Assembly (NCBI GenBank): GCA_965229095.1 | Contig: OZ245855.1 | Location: 1,984,001-2,048,000 of the forward strand | Direction: 5' to 3' | Length of the DNA stretch: 64,000 nt | DNA from: Taibaiella sp965229095 | Lineage (GTDB): Bacteria; Bacteroidota; Bacteroidia; Chitinophagales; Chitinophagaceae | Shown here: in pieces, positions 8,698 to 18,089 of the stretch | How the letters are laid out: each line of letters starts with the position of its first letter | Position numbering within the stretch: position 1 is the stretch's first letter | Notes under the pieces: generated by a model | Seen by the model: only the letters and a program-made list of their open reading frames with translations | The model's database searches: none | Told to the model about the DNA's origin: nothing | Program-made: the position numbers and the translations under genes

Positions 8698-11600
8698 TCA
8701 GAGTATGGCCCGGATACTCATTCTGCCCGTATGCACCACCGGGTTTGCGCCGGGTTTGCGGCCTTCGTATTCGAGGGAAAGCTCGATGCCTTTGCTGAGC
8801 CTTCTTTCCCAATTCAGGTACCACAACCAATTGGTACCCTTCTGTAAAGCATCGAGCATAACAAAAGACAAGGAAGTGTTGGCGACGCCCGAATAAGTAA
8901 TATTGGCATAGGTAAGTCTGCCCTGTATCGTACCCAGGCTGGTTAAGGTAGCCCTCGAATCCAGGTTTACAGACTGGATCAACGCTTTTTCACCTCCGAA
9001 TTCGGGTTTATTTTTCCGGTCGTCCAGTTTATAGCTTCCCGTAAGACGGAAGGCGGAACGCAGGATCCAGGTAAGGGAAGGTTCGATATTGTTTTGCTGC
9101 ACCAGGTAGCTGCGGCCATCGTCCAGCGAGGAGCGGTAGGTCTTTTCACCGGTCTGCGCCGTCATATTCCCGGTAAGCGCACGGAAAAACATCCAGCGCA
9201 ATTTGGCGGTATGCCGCAATTGGTTGTTGCCTTCCAGGCCATAGGTCAGCAACGACTTACCGGCATTGTAGGCCATCGTATATTCTCCACCCCATACGGC
9301 ACTGTTGCGGTTAAAGAAAAAAGTATTGCTTAAAGAAGTAAGGTTGGCAATGATATTGGTATCGTTAATATTGCCGGCAAAAGGATTGAAAGCCGAAAAA
9401 CCGGCCTCAGACAATACCTTGTTGTTGATCTGTACCGAAAGCTGGTCCGAAAAGCGGCTTGCAAAGCGTTGCCAGCCTTTCTTCTTGTCGTTAGCCGCCC
9501 ATAGGTTTTCGGGGTTCAATTGCAACGAATGGTTGAGCAATACATAGTTTACCTTCACATACTCGTTGGTAGGTGTAATAAGCCTTATGTATTTTTTCTG
9601 ATCGGGGTACAAAGCCAGTTCAAACTCATTGGCTTGCTGCACACCGTCGCCATTGTAATCGTTCCACATATAGATCCCCTGCCCTACCGGTACTTCCACA
9701 TAGGTATAAATGCGTTTCTGTTCCTGTCCCGATCCTACTTCGTACAATACCGAAGGCACCAGGAAACCTTTGCCTATATTACCGTTGTACTCCATCCGGC
9801 CCAGTATGCTTTCTCCCGCCTGCTGGGCATTAGGCGCCGGTATATTGACAAAAAGCTTGCGGTAAGCGCCGGTAAAGGAAATCTGGTGATTGGCCCAGCG
9901 GTACAGGCCCAGCTTGGCATCCAGCGTATGCCCGTTGTTTTGCTGCCGGAAAGCATTGTTGACCACCATATCGTCTTTCCGGTAGGTATAATTGAGTTCG
10001 ATCCTGGTTTTGCTGTCGTTCTTGTTGTGGGCATAAACATTCAGGATGTCGAAGGCAAAAGCGGAAGGCATGAGCGTATCTGTTGCCGCATACCTAACTT
10101 CGTTATGCTCCTTCTGGTATTTTGCCCCCAGGGTGATGCCCATTACTTTGGGGAATGCCTTTTCCAGGAAGGCGGAGGGCCTGAAATACATCGTCTTTTG
10201 GAAGGGGCTACTGGAGTTCATCAGGTTAAAAACGGCACCCCCCTTTACCGTCCCACGATCGTAATTAAGGGTAACCACATTCCGGTTGGCTTTGTAATCC
10301 AGGCCGCGCTGGTACCAGGTAAGGCTGTACTGTACATTGCCTAGTGCATTTTTCTTCAGTTCCGTATTATAATTCACCAGGTGTTCGTCTTCCGGGGCGG
10401 CATCTACCGGGATATTCCAGTCACGCGCGAATTCTACATTGCGATAAGGGGCAATGGCCTTAAAATTGCTCTGCACAAATTCATACGACAACTGGTTTTT
10501 CCAGCTCAGCGAATGCCGGCCCAGGCTATCCTTTTTCCCAAGCAAACGTTGCTCCTCATACAAGCCCCTGCCCGAAAAGCCCCAGTGCTGGCTTTTGTCC
10601 CTATCCGAAAACAGGTTGGGGGCATAATTGCTCGCTCCCAGCTCCACCGTTATCTTTTTCAGGGAATCAATCTGGAAAGTAGAACCCATCGTAAACAATT
10701 GCTGTTTTTTCGGCGTAATCAGCAGCACCACCGGTTCGTAGTTGCCCCGGTGCAGCCCTCCCTCCGGCGCTATCCAACTGTACGAACGACCATTGGTATT
10801 GGTGCCAGCAATGATATAGTCTCCCTTTCCTTCACCTACATAAGAAAAACCCAGCGTATACTTGGCGCTATCCTTATTGGTGGAATAAACAAATACGCTA
10901 TCATAGGCCACACCGTTCACCAGGGTGTCCACCATTTTGTACAATATCTTATTTGCCGCAAAAGTATCGGGCGTAATCACGCGGTAAAAGGCCTGGCTGA
11001 TATCGTCGCCGATCCCTGCCAGGAAACGCTTCTGGTCGCCAGTAAGGTTTTGGGTATAAGGCTGGTTTTTGGCATCCTGGTTGGAATAGGCATTGAACCG
11101 GAAATTCCATTTTTTGCCTACCTGCAATTCATCGTAAGCATAGATCAGGGTATTGAGGTAATTGCGGTCCTGGTATTCAAATTCGAACTGGATACGCTTA
11201 TCCTTAGTGATCAACTGGCGGGGCATAAAAGTGATCTCGCCGGTGTTGTAATTGATCACATAATCCCGGTCTTCGCCACGCTCCATCAATACGCCGTCGA
11301 TATACACTTTCTCGGTACCCGCCAGTACAATAAAGAATTGTTCACCGTTGTTACCGGTAAGCTTGTAAGGCCCCTGGTTGCCCTCTATACCCTGAAATAT
11401 GTTGCGGGCAAACTGTCCTTTGGCAATAGAGCCGCTCAACCCGAATTTGTTCTTAACACGGCTGTTAGAAGGCAGTTCGGCCTGGTACATGAGGCCCTGC
11501 ACTCTTTTGTTGAAATTGATAAAATAGCTGTTGGGCCGTTCCAGGTTATAATCGCCGGCCGTCAGCTTATGTTTGTCTTTTTCAAAAGTAATATAGAGCC

Positions 11601-12210
11601 GGTCGAACTCCTGTATCTGCTGGGTATTGCCATCCGGCTGTATAGGGATGTTGTTATCGGTAACGGCAGCTTCGATGCGTACGCTATCCAGTATATAGCC
11701 GTTCAGTTGCAGGTTAAAGTTCGAATTCAGGGACACATCCTGGCTGTTGCCGATGGTAAGGCTGCGGCCATAGGTACCGTTATAATCGATGCTGTTAAAG
11801 TCCACGAAGCCACTCACGGTAGTATCGGCCAGGGAATACCGGTACGAGGAGAAAGGCAGGTTGGTTTCGATGATGCCCTCATTTTTATGCCTCCTTTTCC
11901 GGGTAAATAAAAACGGGAGTACCCGGTATTGCAATTGCAGCGAATCGGTACGGGGCCTGGTTTTCCATACCAGCAAGGCCCTTTCGGGATGCAAAACATA
12001 GGTGGAATCGGGCACACCGCTTATGGAAAAGCTGCCGGCAGCCAGCGACAGGGTATCGATATGCAACGTATCCGAATGGGGGACAACGATTACCTTATGC
12101 CGTATATTGGAACGCAGTATCGTGGTATCCTTTGCCTGTGCCCACACATGATGGGGCAGGCCGAAAAACAGCAAAGCAACCAGGAGCCGGTAAATAACCT
12201 TAAAGTACAT
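8698..12210 (-). CDS. large outer-membrane beta-barrel-like protein, unrecognised family
   Basis: 1170 residues with an N-terminal signal peptide (hydrophobic LLVALLFFGLPHHVWA, cleavage before QAKDTT). The remainder is almost wholly beta-rich with alternating aromatic and polar residues and many Tyr/Asn/Gln, as in outer-membrane barrels. A recognisable block lies around residues 290-350: VYIDGVLMERGEDRDYVINY followed by GEITFMPRQLITKDKRI. The final residues SIRAIL lack the usual terminal aromatic residue. I cannot name a function. It could be a surface scaffold or export-related channel. It ends 3 bases from the convergent T9SS cargo gene and lies downstream of another barrel gene on its own strand. 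Confidence 0.75.
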   Translation of the reverse strand: MYFKVIYRLLVALLFFGLPHHVWAQAKDTTILRSNIRHKVIVVPHSDTLHIDTLSLAAGSFSISGVPDSTYVLHPERALLVWKTRPRTDSLQLQYRVLPFLFTRKRRHKNEGIIETNLPFSSYRYSLADTTVSGFVDFNSIDYNGTYGRSLTIGNSQDVSLNSNFNLQLNGYILDSVRIEAAVTDNNIPIQPDGNTQQIQEFDRLYITFEKDKHKLTAGDYNLERPNSYFINFNKRVQGLMYQAELPSNSRVKNKFGLSGSIAKGQFARNIFQGIEGNQGPYKLTGNNGEQFFIVLAGTEKVYIDGVLMERGEDRDYVINYNTGEITFMPRQLITKDKRIQFEFEYQDRNYLNTLIYAYDELQVGKKWNFRFNAYSNQDAKNQPYTQNLTGDQKRFLAGIGDDISQAFYRVITPDTFAANKILYKMVDTLVNGVAYDSVFVYSTNKDSAKYTLGFSYVGEGKGDYIIAGTNTNGRSYSWIAPEGGLHRGNYEPVVLLITPKKQQLFTMGSTFQIDSLKKITVELGASNYAPNLFSDRDKSQHWGFSGRGLYEEQRLLGKKDSLGRHSLSWKNQLSYEFVQSNFKAIAPYRNVEFARDWNIPVDAAPEDEHLVNYNTELKKNALGNVQYSLTWYQRGLDYKANRNVVTLNYDRGTVKGGAVFNLMNSSSPFQKTMYFRPSAFLEKAFPKVMGITLGAKYQKEHNEVRYAATDTLMPSAFAFDILNVYAHNKNDSKTRIELNYTYRKDDMVVNNAFRQQNNGHTLDAKLGLYRWANHQISFTGAYRKLFVNIPAPNAQQAGESILGRMEYNGNIGKGFLVPSVLYEVGSGQEQKRIYTYVEVPVGQGIYMWNDYNGDGVQQANEFELALYPDQKKYIRLITPTNEYVKVNYVLLNHSLQLNPENLWAANDKKKGWQRFASRFSDQLSVQINNKVLSEAGFSAFNPFAGNINDTNIIANLTSLSNTFFFNRNSAVWGGEYTMAYNAGKSLLTYGLEGNNQLRHTAKLRWMFFRALTGNMTAQTGEKTYRSSLDDGRSYLVQQNNIEPSLTWILRSAFRLTGSYKLDDRKNKPEFGGEKALIQSVNLDSRATLTSLGTIQGRLTYANITYSGVANTSLSFVMLDALQKGTNWLWYLNWERRLSKGIELSLEYEGRKPGANPVVHTGRMSIRAIL

Positions 12211-12265
12211 TTGTGCCAGTCAATACAACGCGAAAAGTAGGAAAATATTTCCGTTCGGCTATAAA

Positions 12266-12294
12266 CAAAGCCATCCCGGAGCGGGATGGCTTTG
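12266..12294 (-). terminator. intrinsic terminator after porin-like gene
   Basis: Stem of 13 pairs (CAAAGCCATCCCG/CGGGATGGCTTTG) with a GAG loop, just downstream of the stop of the minus-strand gene at 12317. On that strand the T-tract is short, so termination may be partial and allow readthrough to the 1170-residue barrel gene. Confidence 0.65.
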
Positions 12295-12316
12295 CGTTGC
12301 AACTGTATTTTGTCTC

Positions 12317-12952
12317 TTATCTTTCGTTCAACTGGAAGGCATAACCCAGCGAAAAGCCCCATACCCTGTTTTTGCTGGAGCTGTTGTTTGTATTAGACAG
12401 GTTGGCCAATCCCAGGCCATACTGCGCTCTTACATAAATACCGATCGGGGAGATATAGCCCACACTGAAATTGGCGCCATAATCGATCTTCTTCATTTCG
12501 CCATCTTTACTGCCGAATTTGATGTCGTTCTCCAAGGTGCCTACTAGGGGTACATTTTCCGTTTTGTTCTTCCCGGTCATGCCGATGCCTATATAAGGAC
12601 CGGCAGCGGCAAAAACAGCGCCGGCATTGCCAAAATCATAACGATAAGCAATGTTCACAGGAACTTCGATATAACCAACCGTGGTCTTGGTAGTAAGCCC
12701 GAGGACGGTATATTCCGAGCCCTTTGTCGAATAAAAAGCGCCGGGCTGGATATAAAACCCTTTTGCAATATCGATGTCCAGCACAGCACCTACTTTATAA
12801 CCGATGATGGACTTGGTACCCAGCTTGGTGTCACCTGCTTTTTGGCTCATATTGGCAATGTTAATGCCCGCTTCGGGATTAATACTTAATTGTGCGTGTA
12901 CGATGTTCACACCAGCGATAGCCATAGAGGCCAGTAGAATCATTTTTTTCAT
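12317..12952 (-). CDS. porin-family outer-membrane beta-barrel protein
   Basis: 211-residue small barrel of the Bacteroidota 'outer membrane protein beta-barrel' type. The start at 12952 gives the signal peptide MKKMILLASMAIAGVNIVHA with cleavage before QLSINPEAG. The repeating amphipathic strands include GYKVGAVLDIDIAKGFYIQPG, GYIEVPVNIAYRYDFG and FSVGYISPIGIYVRAQYGLG, and the tail GFSLGYAFQL has the aromatic pattern typical of barrels. Length and pattern match eight-stranded barrels. The ligand or physiological role cannot be read from sequence. Confidence 0.82.
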   Translation of the reverse strand: MKKMILLASMAIAGVNIVHAQLSINPEAGINIANMSQKAGDTKLGTKSIIGYKVGAVLDIDIAKGFYIQPGAFYSTKGSEYTVLGLTTKTTVGYIEVPVNIAYRYDFGNAGAVFAAAGPYIGIGMTGKNKTENVPLVGTLENDIKFGSKDGEMKKIDYGANFSVGYISPIGIYVRAQYGLGLANLSNTNNSSSKNRVWGFSLGYAFQLNER

Positions 12953-13198
12953 AATAGTCAATTTAGTGTTACGGGTTAAGAAATGGACGAAAAACAGGAA
13001 TGGCGGTTTTGGATTTTCCGGAGTGTTTCATCCGTTTTATGGAATGATCCAAAAATCATGCCGCAGCAGGAAAGAACTTTGTTTTTTAACGTTTTATCTG
13101 CTTCCCGGAAGTTTAGACAAACGGGGCCAATTTATCCCTCAAAAGAAAGTGTTAATTAGTGGGTAGAATTAAAGAATAGGGTGATAATTTATTTTCCA

Positions 13199-13230
13199 TT
13201 GGATATATACTTTCAATTATAGTAACTTTG
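13199..13230 (+). promoter_or_regulatory. sucA promoter (Bacteroidota -33/-7)
   Basis: The -7 element TAACTTTG at 13223-13230 fits TAnnTTTG. A TTG at 13199-13201 lies 21 bases upstream at the -33 position. Transcription would start a few bases downstream, giving a leader of about 85 bases before sucA. The rest of the 370-base gap back to the porin-like gene shows no gene I can support. Confidence 0.65.
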
Positions 13231-13324
13231 GGGGCTTTTATGGTAAAAGTAACCGTCTTTTGCCTGGGCACATGGGTTTTATCAACTGCATTAGTTAATC
13301 ATAATAAGTTTCTTTTTAAACGAA

Positions 13325-16114
13325 ATGGAAGACTTTTCGTACATCACGAGTTCCCACCCGGCTTATATAGAGTCGATTTACAACGATTATCTTAAAAATC
13401 CAGAAGCTGTCGATCCCGAATTAAAGAAGTTTTTTGAAGGTTTTGACTTCGCGATTACCAAAGCAAACGGAAATGGCCATGCCAAAGCGGCTGCAAACGG
13501 CTCTGGTAAAGAGGCAACTACTGCCAATGTAGCCTTTGGTTCCAGCGTTTCGGCCCCTGCCGATCTGCGCAAGGAGTTTTCCGTGTTTGAGCTGATCCGG
13601 GCCTATCGCAAAAGAGCGCACCTTATTGCCACAACCAATCCTATCAGGCCCCGTATCGATCGCCAGCCACACCTGGACTTAAGCGAATTTGGCCTGGGCG
13701 ACGGCGATATGGAAACAGAATTCTATGCAGGTGATTTCATCGGCCTGGGCAAAGCCAAGCTGAAAGATATTTATGCCAAGCTGAAAAAGATATATGCAGG
13801 CAATATCGGTATCCAGTACACTTATATGAACCGTATGGAGGCTCATATGTGGGTACAGAACCGCTTTGAAGAGCTGATGCAGCAGAAATTCACTTTACCG
13901 GAGCAAAAACGTATCCTGGAAAAGCTGAATTACGGTGTGATCTTCGAGAAATTTCTCAATACCAAATTTATTGGCCAGAAACGTTTCGGACTGGAAGGCG
14001 GCGAGAGTATGATCCCCGCATTGGATGCCATGATCAATACGGCTGCCGAAGGCGGCGTGCAGGAGGTAGTGATCGGGATGGCGCACCGCGGCCGTCTCAA
14101 TGTGCTGACCAATATCATGCGGAAAACCTACGACCAGATCTTTTCCGAATTTGAAGGCAATATGCCTGCCGATATGACTATGGGTAGCGGCGACGTGAAA
14201 TACCACCTGGGTTTCCGCAGCAATATCCAAACCCCATCGGGCAAAGGCGTAAATGTACAGTTGCTGCCCAACCCTTCCCACCTGGAAGTAGTTGATCCTA
14301 TCGTGGCTGGCTTTTCCCGTGCCAAGGCAGATGTATTGTACAGCAGCGATTATGATAAAATACTGCCTATCCTGATCCACGGCGATGCCGCGGTGGCAGG
14401 CCAGGGCATCATCTACGAGCTGTTGCAGATGAGCAAGCTCAAAGGATATGAAGTAGGTGGTACGGTGCATTTCGTGATCAATAACCAGATCGGTTTTACC
14501 ACCGATTTCGACGATGCCCGTTCTTCCGACTACTGTACCAGCCTTGCGGCTATGGTACACGCACCGGTATTGCACGTTAATGGCGACGATCCAGAAGCAG
14601 TAGTGAAAGCGGCTATCTTCGCCATCAATTACCGTCAGGAATTCAACGAAGATATCTTTATCGATATGGTATGCTACCGTAAGCATGGGCACAACGAAGG
14701 CGACGAGCCTAAATTTACCCAGCCCGGCTTGTATGCCCTTATCGATAAGCACCCGAACCCACGCGAGGTGTACACCCAGTACCTGCTGGATAACGGCGAG
14801 CCCGAAGCCAAAGAGATGGCCAAGGAAATGGAACAGAAATTCTGGAACGAATTGCAGGCACGACTGGACGAGATCAAGCAAAAGCCAATTCCTTATACTT
14901 ACCAGGAACCGGAGAAGAAATGGCAGGAGTTACGCAAATCCAAGCCCGAAGATTTCCTCAAATCACCGGAGACAGCGATTACCGAAGCCGAAGTAAGGGA
15001 ATTATTTGCCAAGCTGATGACTATTCCGCAGGATTTTAAACCATTGCGCAAAGTAGAAAAACTGCTGACCGATAAATCCAAATTGTTGGAAACCGATGGC
15101 AAGATTGACTGGGCTACCGGCGAATTGCTGGCCTATGCGAGCTTGCTGGTACAAGGGCACGATGTGCGCCTTAGCGGTGAAGACGTGAAACGGGGTACCT
15201 TCTCCCACCGTCATGCCTGCATTATGGATGAGGCAACTAATAAGGAATACAACCGCCTGAACCACTTCAACGATAACCAGGGCAGGTTCTATATCTACAA
15301 CTCCCTGCTGAGCGAATATGCAGTACTGGGCTTTGAGTATGGCTATGGTATGGCCAACCCTAACAACCTGGTACTGTGGGAAGCGCAATATGGCGACTTC
15401 ATGAATGGCGCCCAGATTGTGATCGATCAGTATGTTACCAGCGCCGAGCAGAAATGGACGACCCAGAACGGCTTGGTAATGTTGCTGCCGCACGGCTACG
15501 AAGGCGGTGGCCCCGACCACTCCAGCGCCCGCCTGGAACGTTTCCTGCAACAAGCTGCGGAGAACAATGTATTCATCACCAATATTACCACTGCTGCGAA
15601 CTTCTTCCATGCCCTGCGTCGTCAATTGGCATTGCCTTTCCGCATACCTATGATCAATTTCTCCCCCAAAGCCAACCTGCGCCATGTACGCTCCTACTCT
15701 ACTGTAGCCGAGTTTACGCAAGGTGGTTTTAAAGAAGTGATCGACGACCCGAATGTGAAGGAAGCCTCCAAAGTGAAGCGTGTATTGCTTTGCAGCGGCA
15801 AGATCTATTTTGACCTCAGCGAAAAACAGATCAACGATAACCGGGAAGACATAGCCATCATCAGGCTGGAGCAGATCTTCCCATTACCCCAACAGCAATT
15901 GAATGCCTTGTACGAAAAATACAAATCCGCACAATGGCTTTGGGTGCAGGAAGAGCCCCGCAATATGGGCGCCGCTTCTTTCCTGAAGATGAACCTGGAA
16001 AATATCAATATCGGCTACCTTACCCGCCAGGCCAGCGCCGCTACGGCTACCGGCTTTGCCCGCAAGCACGTGCAGGAGCAGAACAGGTTGGTAGAAGAAG
16101 CCTTTGCCGTGTAA
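13325..16114 (+). CDS. sucA: 2-oxoglutarate dehydrogenase E1 component
   Basis: Thiamine-diphosphate decarboxylase of the 2-oxoglutarate dehydrogenase complex (TCA cycle, cytoplasm). The 929 residues carry the N-terminal E2-binding helix region (YIESIYNDYLKNPEAVDPEL). Also present are the substrate loop GMAHRGRLNVL, the TPP/Mg motif HGDAAVAGQG (about residue 355) with VINNQIGFTT, and the transketolase-like C-terminal half with LPHGYEGGGPDHSSAR. A low-complexity Ala/Gly/Asn linker occupies about residues 48-75. No sucB (E2) follows, so E1 and E2 are apparently not adjacent here. An intrinsic terminator lies directly downstream. Confidence 0.96.
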   Translation: MEDFSYITSSHPAYIESIYNDYLKNPEAVDPELKKFFEGFDFAITKANGNGHAKAAANGSGKEATTANVAFGSSVSAPADLRKEFSVFELIRAYRKRAHLIATTNPIRPRIDRQPHLDLSEFGLGDGDMETEFYAGDFIGLGKAKLKDIYAKLKKIYAGNIGIQYTYMNRMEAHMWVQNRFEELMQQKFTLPEQKRILEKLNYGVIFEKFLNTKFIGQKRFGLEGGESMIPALDAMINTAAEGGVQEVVIGMAHRGRLNVLTNIMRKTYDQIFSEFEGNMPADMTMGSGDVKYHLGFRSNIQTPSGKGVNVQLLPNPSHLEVVDPIVAGFSRAKADVLYSSDYDKILPILIHGDAAVAGQGIIYELLQMSKLKGYEVGGTVHFVINNQIGFTTDFDDARSSDYCTSLAAMVHAPVLHVNGDDPEAVVKAAIFAINYRQEFNEDIFIDMVCYRKHGHNEGDEPKFTQPGLYALIDKHPNPREVYTQYLLDNGEPEAKEMAKEMEQKFWNELQARLDEIKQKPIPYTYQEPEKKWQELRKSKPEDFLKSPETAITEAEVRELFAKLMTIPQDFKPLRKVEKLLTDKSKLLETDGKIDWATGELLAYASLLVQGHDVRLSGEDVKRGTFSHRHACIMDEATNKEYNRLNHFNDNQGRFYIYNSLLSEYAVLGFEYGYGMANPNNLVLWEAQYGDFMNGAQIVIDQYVTSAEQKWTTQNGLVMLLPHGYEGGGPDHSSARLERFLQQAAENNVFITNITTAANFFHALRRQLALPFRIPMINFSPKANLRHVRSYSTVAEFTQGGFKEVIDDPNVKEASKVKRVLLCSGKIYFDLSEKQINDNREDIAIIRLEQIFPLPQQQLNALYEKYKSAQWLWVQEEPRNMGAASFLKMNLENINIGYLTRQASAATATGFARKHVQEQNRLVEEAFAV

Positions 16115-16137
16115 AACGGTCATTTATTCTTATTCTC

Positions 16138-16167
16138 AAAAAGGGCGGAGCGATCTCCGTCCTTTTT
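16138..16167 (+). terminator. intrinsic terminator of sucA
   Basis: Hairpin AAAAAGGGCGGAG-CGAT-CTCCGTCCTTTTT with one G-U pair and a T-run, 24 bases after the sucA stop. Confidence 0.85.
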
Positions 16168-16280
16168 GTTTTTCCATTTGGCCTACGGTACCTATTTTAT
16201 TTGTGGGGATATTGTATACGGAGGCTTTGCAAAAGGCCTTGCACACATTTATACCGATGTTATAGACAATGAAAATTCCC

Positions 16281-16420
16281 CACCCTTCGACTGCGTTCAA
16301 GGGTGACCTTGGTTATAAGGTTGCGCTTGAATTTTTTGTCTTGCTGAGCGGAGTCGAAGCACGACAAAGATTTCCGCTCCACCCTTCGACTTCGCTCAGG
16401 GTGACCTTAGTTATAAGGTT
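16281..16420. repeat. REP-like intergenic repeat cluster
   Basis: Two direct copies, at 16281-16322 and 16380-16420, share CACCCTTCGACT, TCA(A)GGGTGACCTT and GTTATAAGGTT almost base for base. Between them, 16335-16369 holds a hairpin (TTTGTCTTGCT against AGCACGACAAA) whose core CTGAGCGGAGTCGAAG is an inverted version of the same repeat. This looks like a BIME-like group of a second REP family, unlike the GTA-loop hairpins at the left edge. The rest of the gap from 16168 to 16608 holds no gene I can support. Confidence 0.7.
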
Positions 16421-16608
16421 TTCTTTGTGACTTGGTGCGCTTGGTGTGTAACAAATAATCTTACATAGCATGCCACATCTCCATAAGATAGTTGATGATA
16501 AGATTTTTGATCCAGAAGGAAACAAAAAAACCGACGTTCCATACTTTCGCCTTTAGGTACCTTATTTTTGCACCTGCATTACAAAAGCACAGATAAGCAG
16601 CCATTATT

Positions 16609-17214
16609 ATGGTCAGGAAGAAAATTAAAAGAGGGCTAAGGGTTTCCCGGTATGTGATTTACAAAGAAACCCTGGTTGATCGCAAGGAGCACTTCTGGTC
16701 GTTTATAGGTGCCTTTACCGGCATCGGTCTTATTGCTTTTTTACAAAGCTTCCTGCTACCTAAGCAGGAGCAGATATTTCTTATCGGCTCTTTCGGTGCT
16801 TCGAGCGTATTGATCTATGGCGCCATCCAGAGTCCGCTGGCACAACCCCGCAACCTGATCGGCGGGCACCTGGTATCGGCCCTTATCGGCGTTACTATTT
16901 GCAAGCTCATGCCTGATGTTATCTGGATCACCGCTCCACTGGCCGTGGCCTTGTCCATCGTGCTGATGCAGGTTACCAAGACAATGCACCCGCCTGGCGG
17001 GGCCACCGCTTTGATCGCAGTAACCGGTTCGCCGCAAATAAAGGCCCTGGGTTATATATATGTACTAGCTCCGGTACTTGCAGGCTGTTTGATCCTTTTA
17101 TTGGTAGCCCTCATCTTCAATAATATGACCTCTTCCCGGAAATACCCTACCAACAACCGTTTTACAAGCTATATCAGGGGTATATTGAACAAAACAAAGA
17201 CCGATTTCCGATGA
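16609..17214 (+). CDS. HPP family integral membrane protein
   Basis: 201 residues with four to five membrane helices and the family signature TMHPPGGATALIAV (about residues 124-137), which gives HPP proteins their name. Also conserved is the motif QPRNLIGGHLVSALIG in the third helix. Some HPP proteins have been implicated in nitrite transport in plant plastids and cyanobacteria; that role is not established for Bacteroidota, so transport is only a suggestion. The C-terminal 30 residues are basic and cytoplasmic. It stands alone between the REP-like cluster and a divergently controlled membrane gene. Confidence 0.88.
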   Translation: MVRKKIKRGLRVSRYVIYKETLVDRKEHFWSFIGAFTGIGLIAFLQSFLLPKQEQIFLIGSFGASSVLIYGAIQSPLAQPRNLIGGHLVSALIGVTICKLMPDVIWITAPLAVALSIVLMQVTKTMHPPGGATALIAVTGSPQIKALGYIYVLAPVLAGCLILLLVALIFNNMTSSRKYPTNNRFTSYIRGILNKTKTDFR

Positions 17215-17269
17215 ACTGGTATATAGGACAGCTCTTTTCCATGAGCGCAAACTTCAATTAAAAATCACA

Positions 17270-17297
17270 TTGCCTTCCGATAGCCTGTTTATATTTG
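17270..17297 (+). promoter_or_regulatory. promoter for membrane protein at 17318
   Basis: TTG at 17270-17272, 17 bases, then TATATTTG at 17290-17297, matching -33 and TAnnTTTG. Its position rules out the upstream TTG at 17270 as the start codon and supports ATG 17318. Confidence 0.65.
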
Positions 17298-17317
17298 CAA
17301 GCATCAATTTTTCCAAA

Positions 17318-18004
17318 ATGATCTGGACCCACAAATACGACCTGCTGATGAAAATAATCTGTATGTTGCTGGTAATAGCGCTTATGGCCTTCCTCACCGA
17401 CAGATTCGAAACAACATTGGATTCGCTGCGCGGCCCCTGGTTCCTGATCGCCGTACTTGCTGCTTGCGGCAGCCTGCTTTTTGTGGTGTATTATTTCCTG
17501 CTCAGGACTGCGGGCAGCTATCTCTACGCCCGCTTTTCCCTTAACATGAAGATCCGTTTTTCCCAGGCGGCACAATTCAATCTGGCTTTTGCGCCTTTAC
17601 TGGCCTTGGACAGGAAATGGTTGCCGATGACAGAAGTCATTAACCTTGAAGAAAACCTGCGGTACGAAACAGCCCTGCATATTCTGCAACAATGGAAAAC
17701 ATTGAAACAAGGGCAAAGGGCAAAAAGCCGCAACGATTTCCGCAATGCCCCTGTTCCGCTGCAGGCAGCTATGATCTTTTTGGGGATTCTTTTTGCCGGC
17801 TGTGTCATAACGGGTTTACTAAACCTACCTCCGGCAAGCTATGTATCCCGGCTTATCGGCGATGGCAGGAGTTATTACCCCATGTTGAATATATGTATCC
17901 TGTGCCTGCCCTTATTGCCTTGCTTTGTACTGGTAGAACGTAAGATGAAGCAAAGCAAACGTAACAACCAGGGAACTGATACAGATTACTACCAGGAAGG
18001 CTAA
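17318..18004 (+). CDS. unrecognised membrane protein
   Basis: 228 residues; I do not recognise a family. Two hydrophobic helices lie near the N-terminus (about residues 9-27 and 40-62). A soluble middle segment follows that is rich in charged and aromatic residues, and two more helices lie about 150-172 and 193-212. The tail is strongly basic then acidic (KMKQSKRNNQGTDTDY). The ATG at 17318 was chosen because a -33/-7 promoter sits just upstream of it. Downstream is the promoter of rnpB. Confidence 0.7.
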   Translation: MIWTHKYDLLMKIICMLLVIALMAFLTDRFETTLDSLRGPWFLIAVLAACGSLLFVVYYFLLRTAGSYLYARFSLNMKIRFSQAAQFNLAFAPLLALDRKWLPMTEVINLEENLRYETALHILQQWKTLKQGQRAKSRNDFRNAPVPLQAAMIFLGILFAGCVITGLLNLPPASYVSRLIGDGRSYYPMLNICILCLPLLPCFVLVERKMKQSKRNNQGTDTDYYQEG

Positions 18005-18076
18005 CCATATACATTCTTTGCTACAATGTAATTTCCTATCCCGGCTTTTATTCCCCGACAAGCCATATTTTTAAAT

Positions 18077-18084
18077 TACCTTTG
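18077..18084 (+). promoter_or_regulatory. rnpB -7 promoter element
   Basis: TACCTTTG, an exact TAnnTTTG match, ending 6 bases before the first base of the paired 5' end of RNase P RNA. The spacing is what is expected for a -7 element. Confidence 0.7.
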
Positions 18085-18089
18085 CCCTA

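Noticed and set aside
10381..11910. 509-codon open frame on the plus strand
   Set aside because: Lies wholly antisense to the 1170-residue barrel gene, begins without a signal or recognisable domain, and has the composition of a reverse-complement shadow.
13895..14881. 328-codon open frame on the minus strand
   Set aside because: Antisense of sucA with no domain signature.
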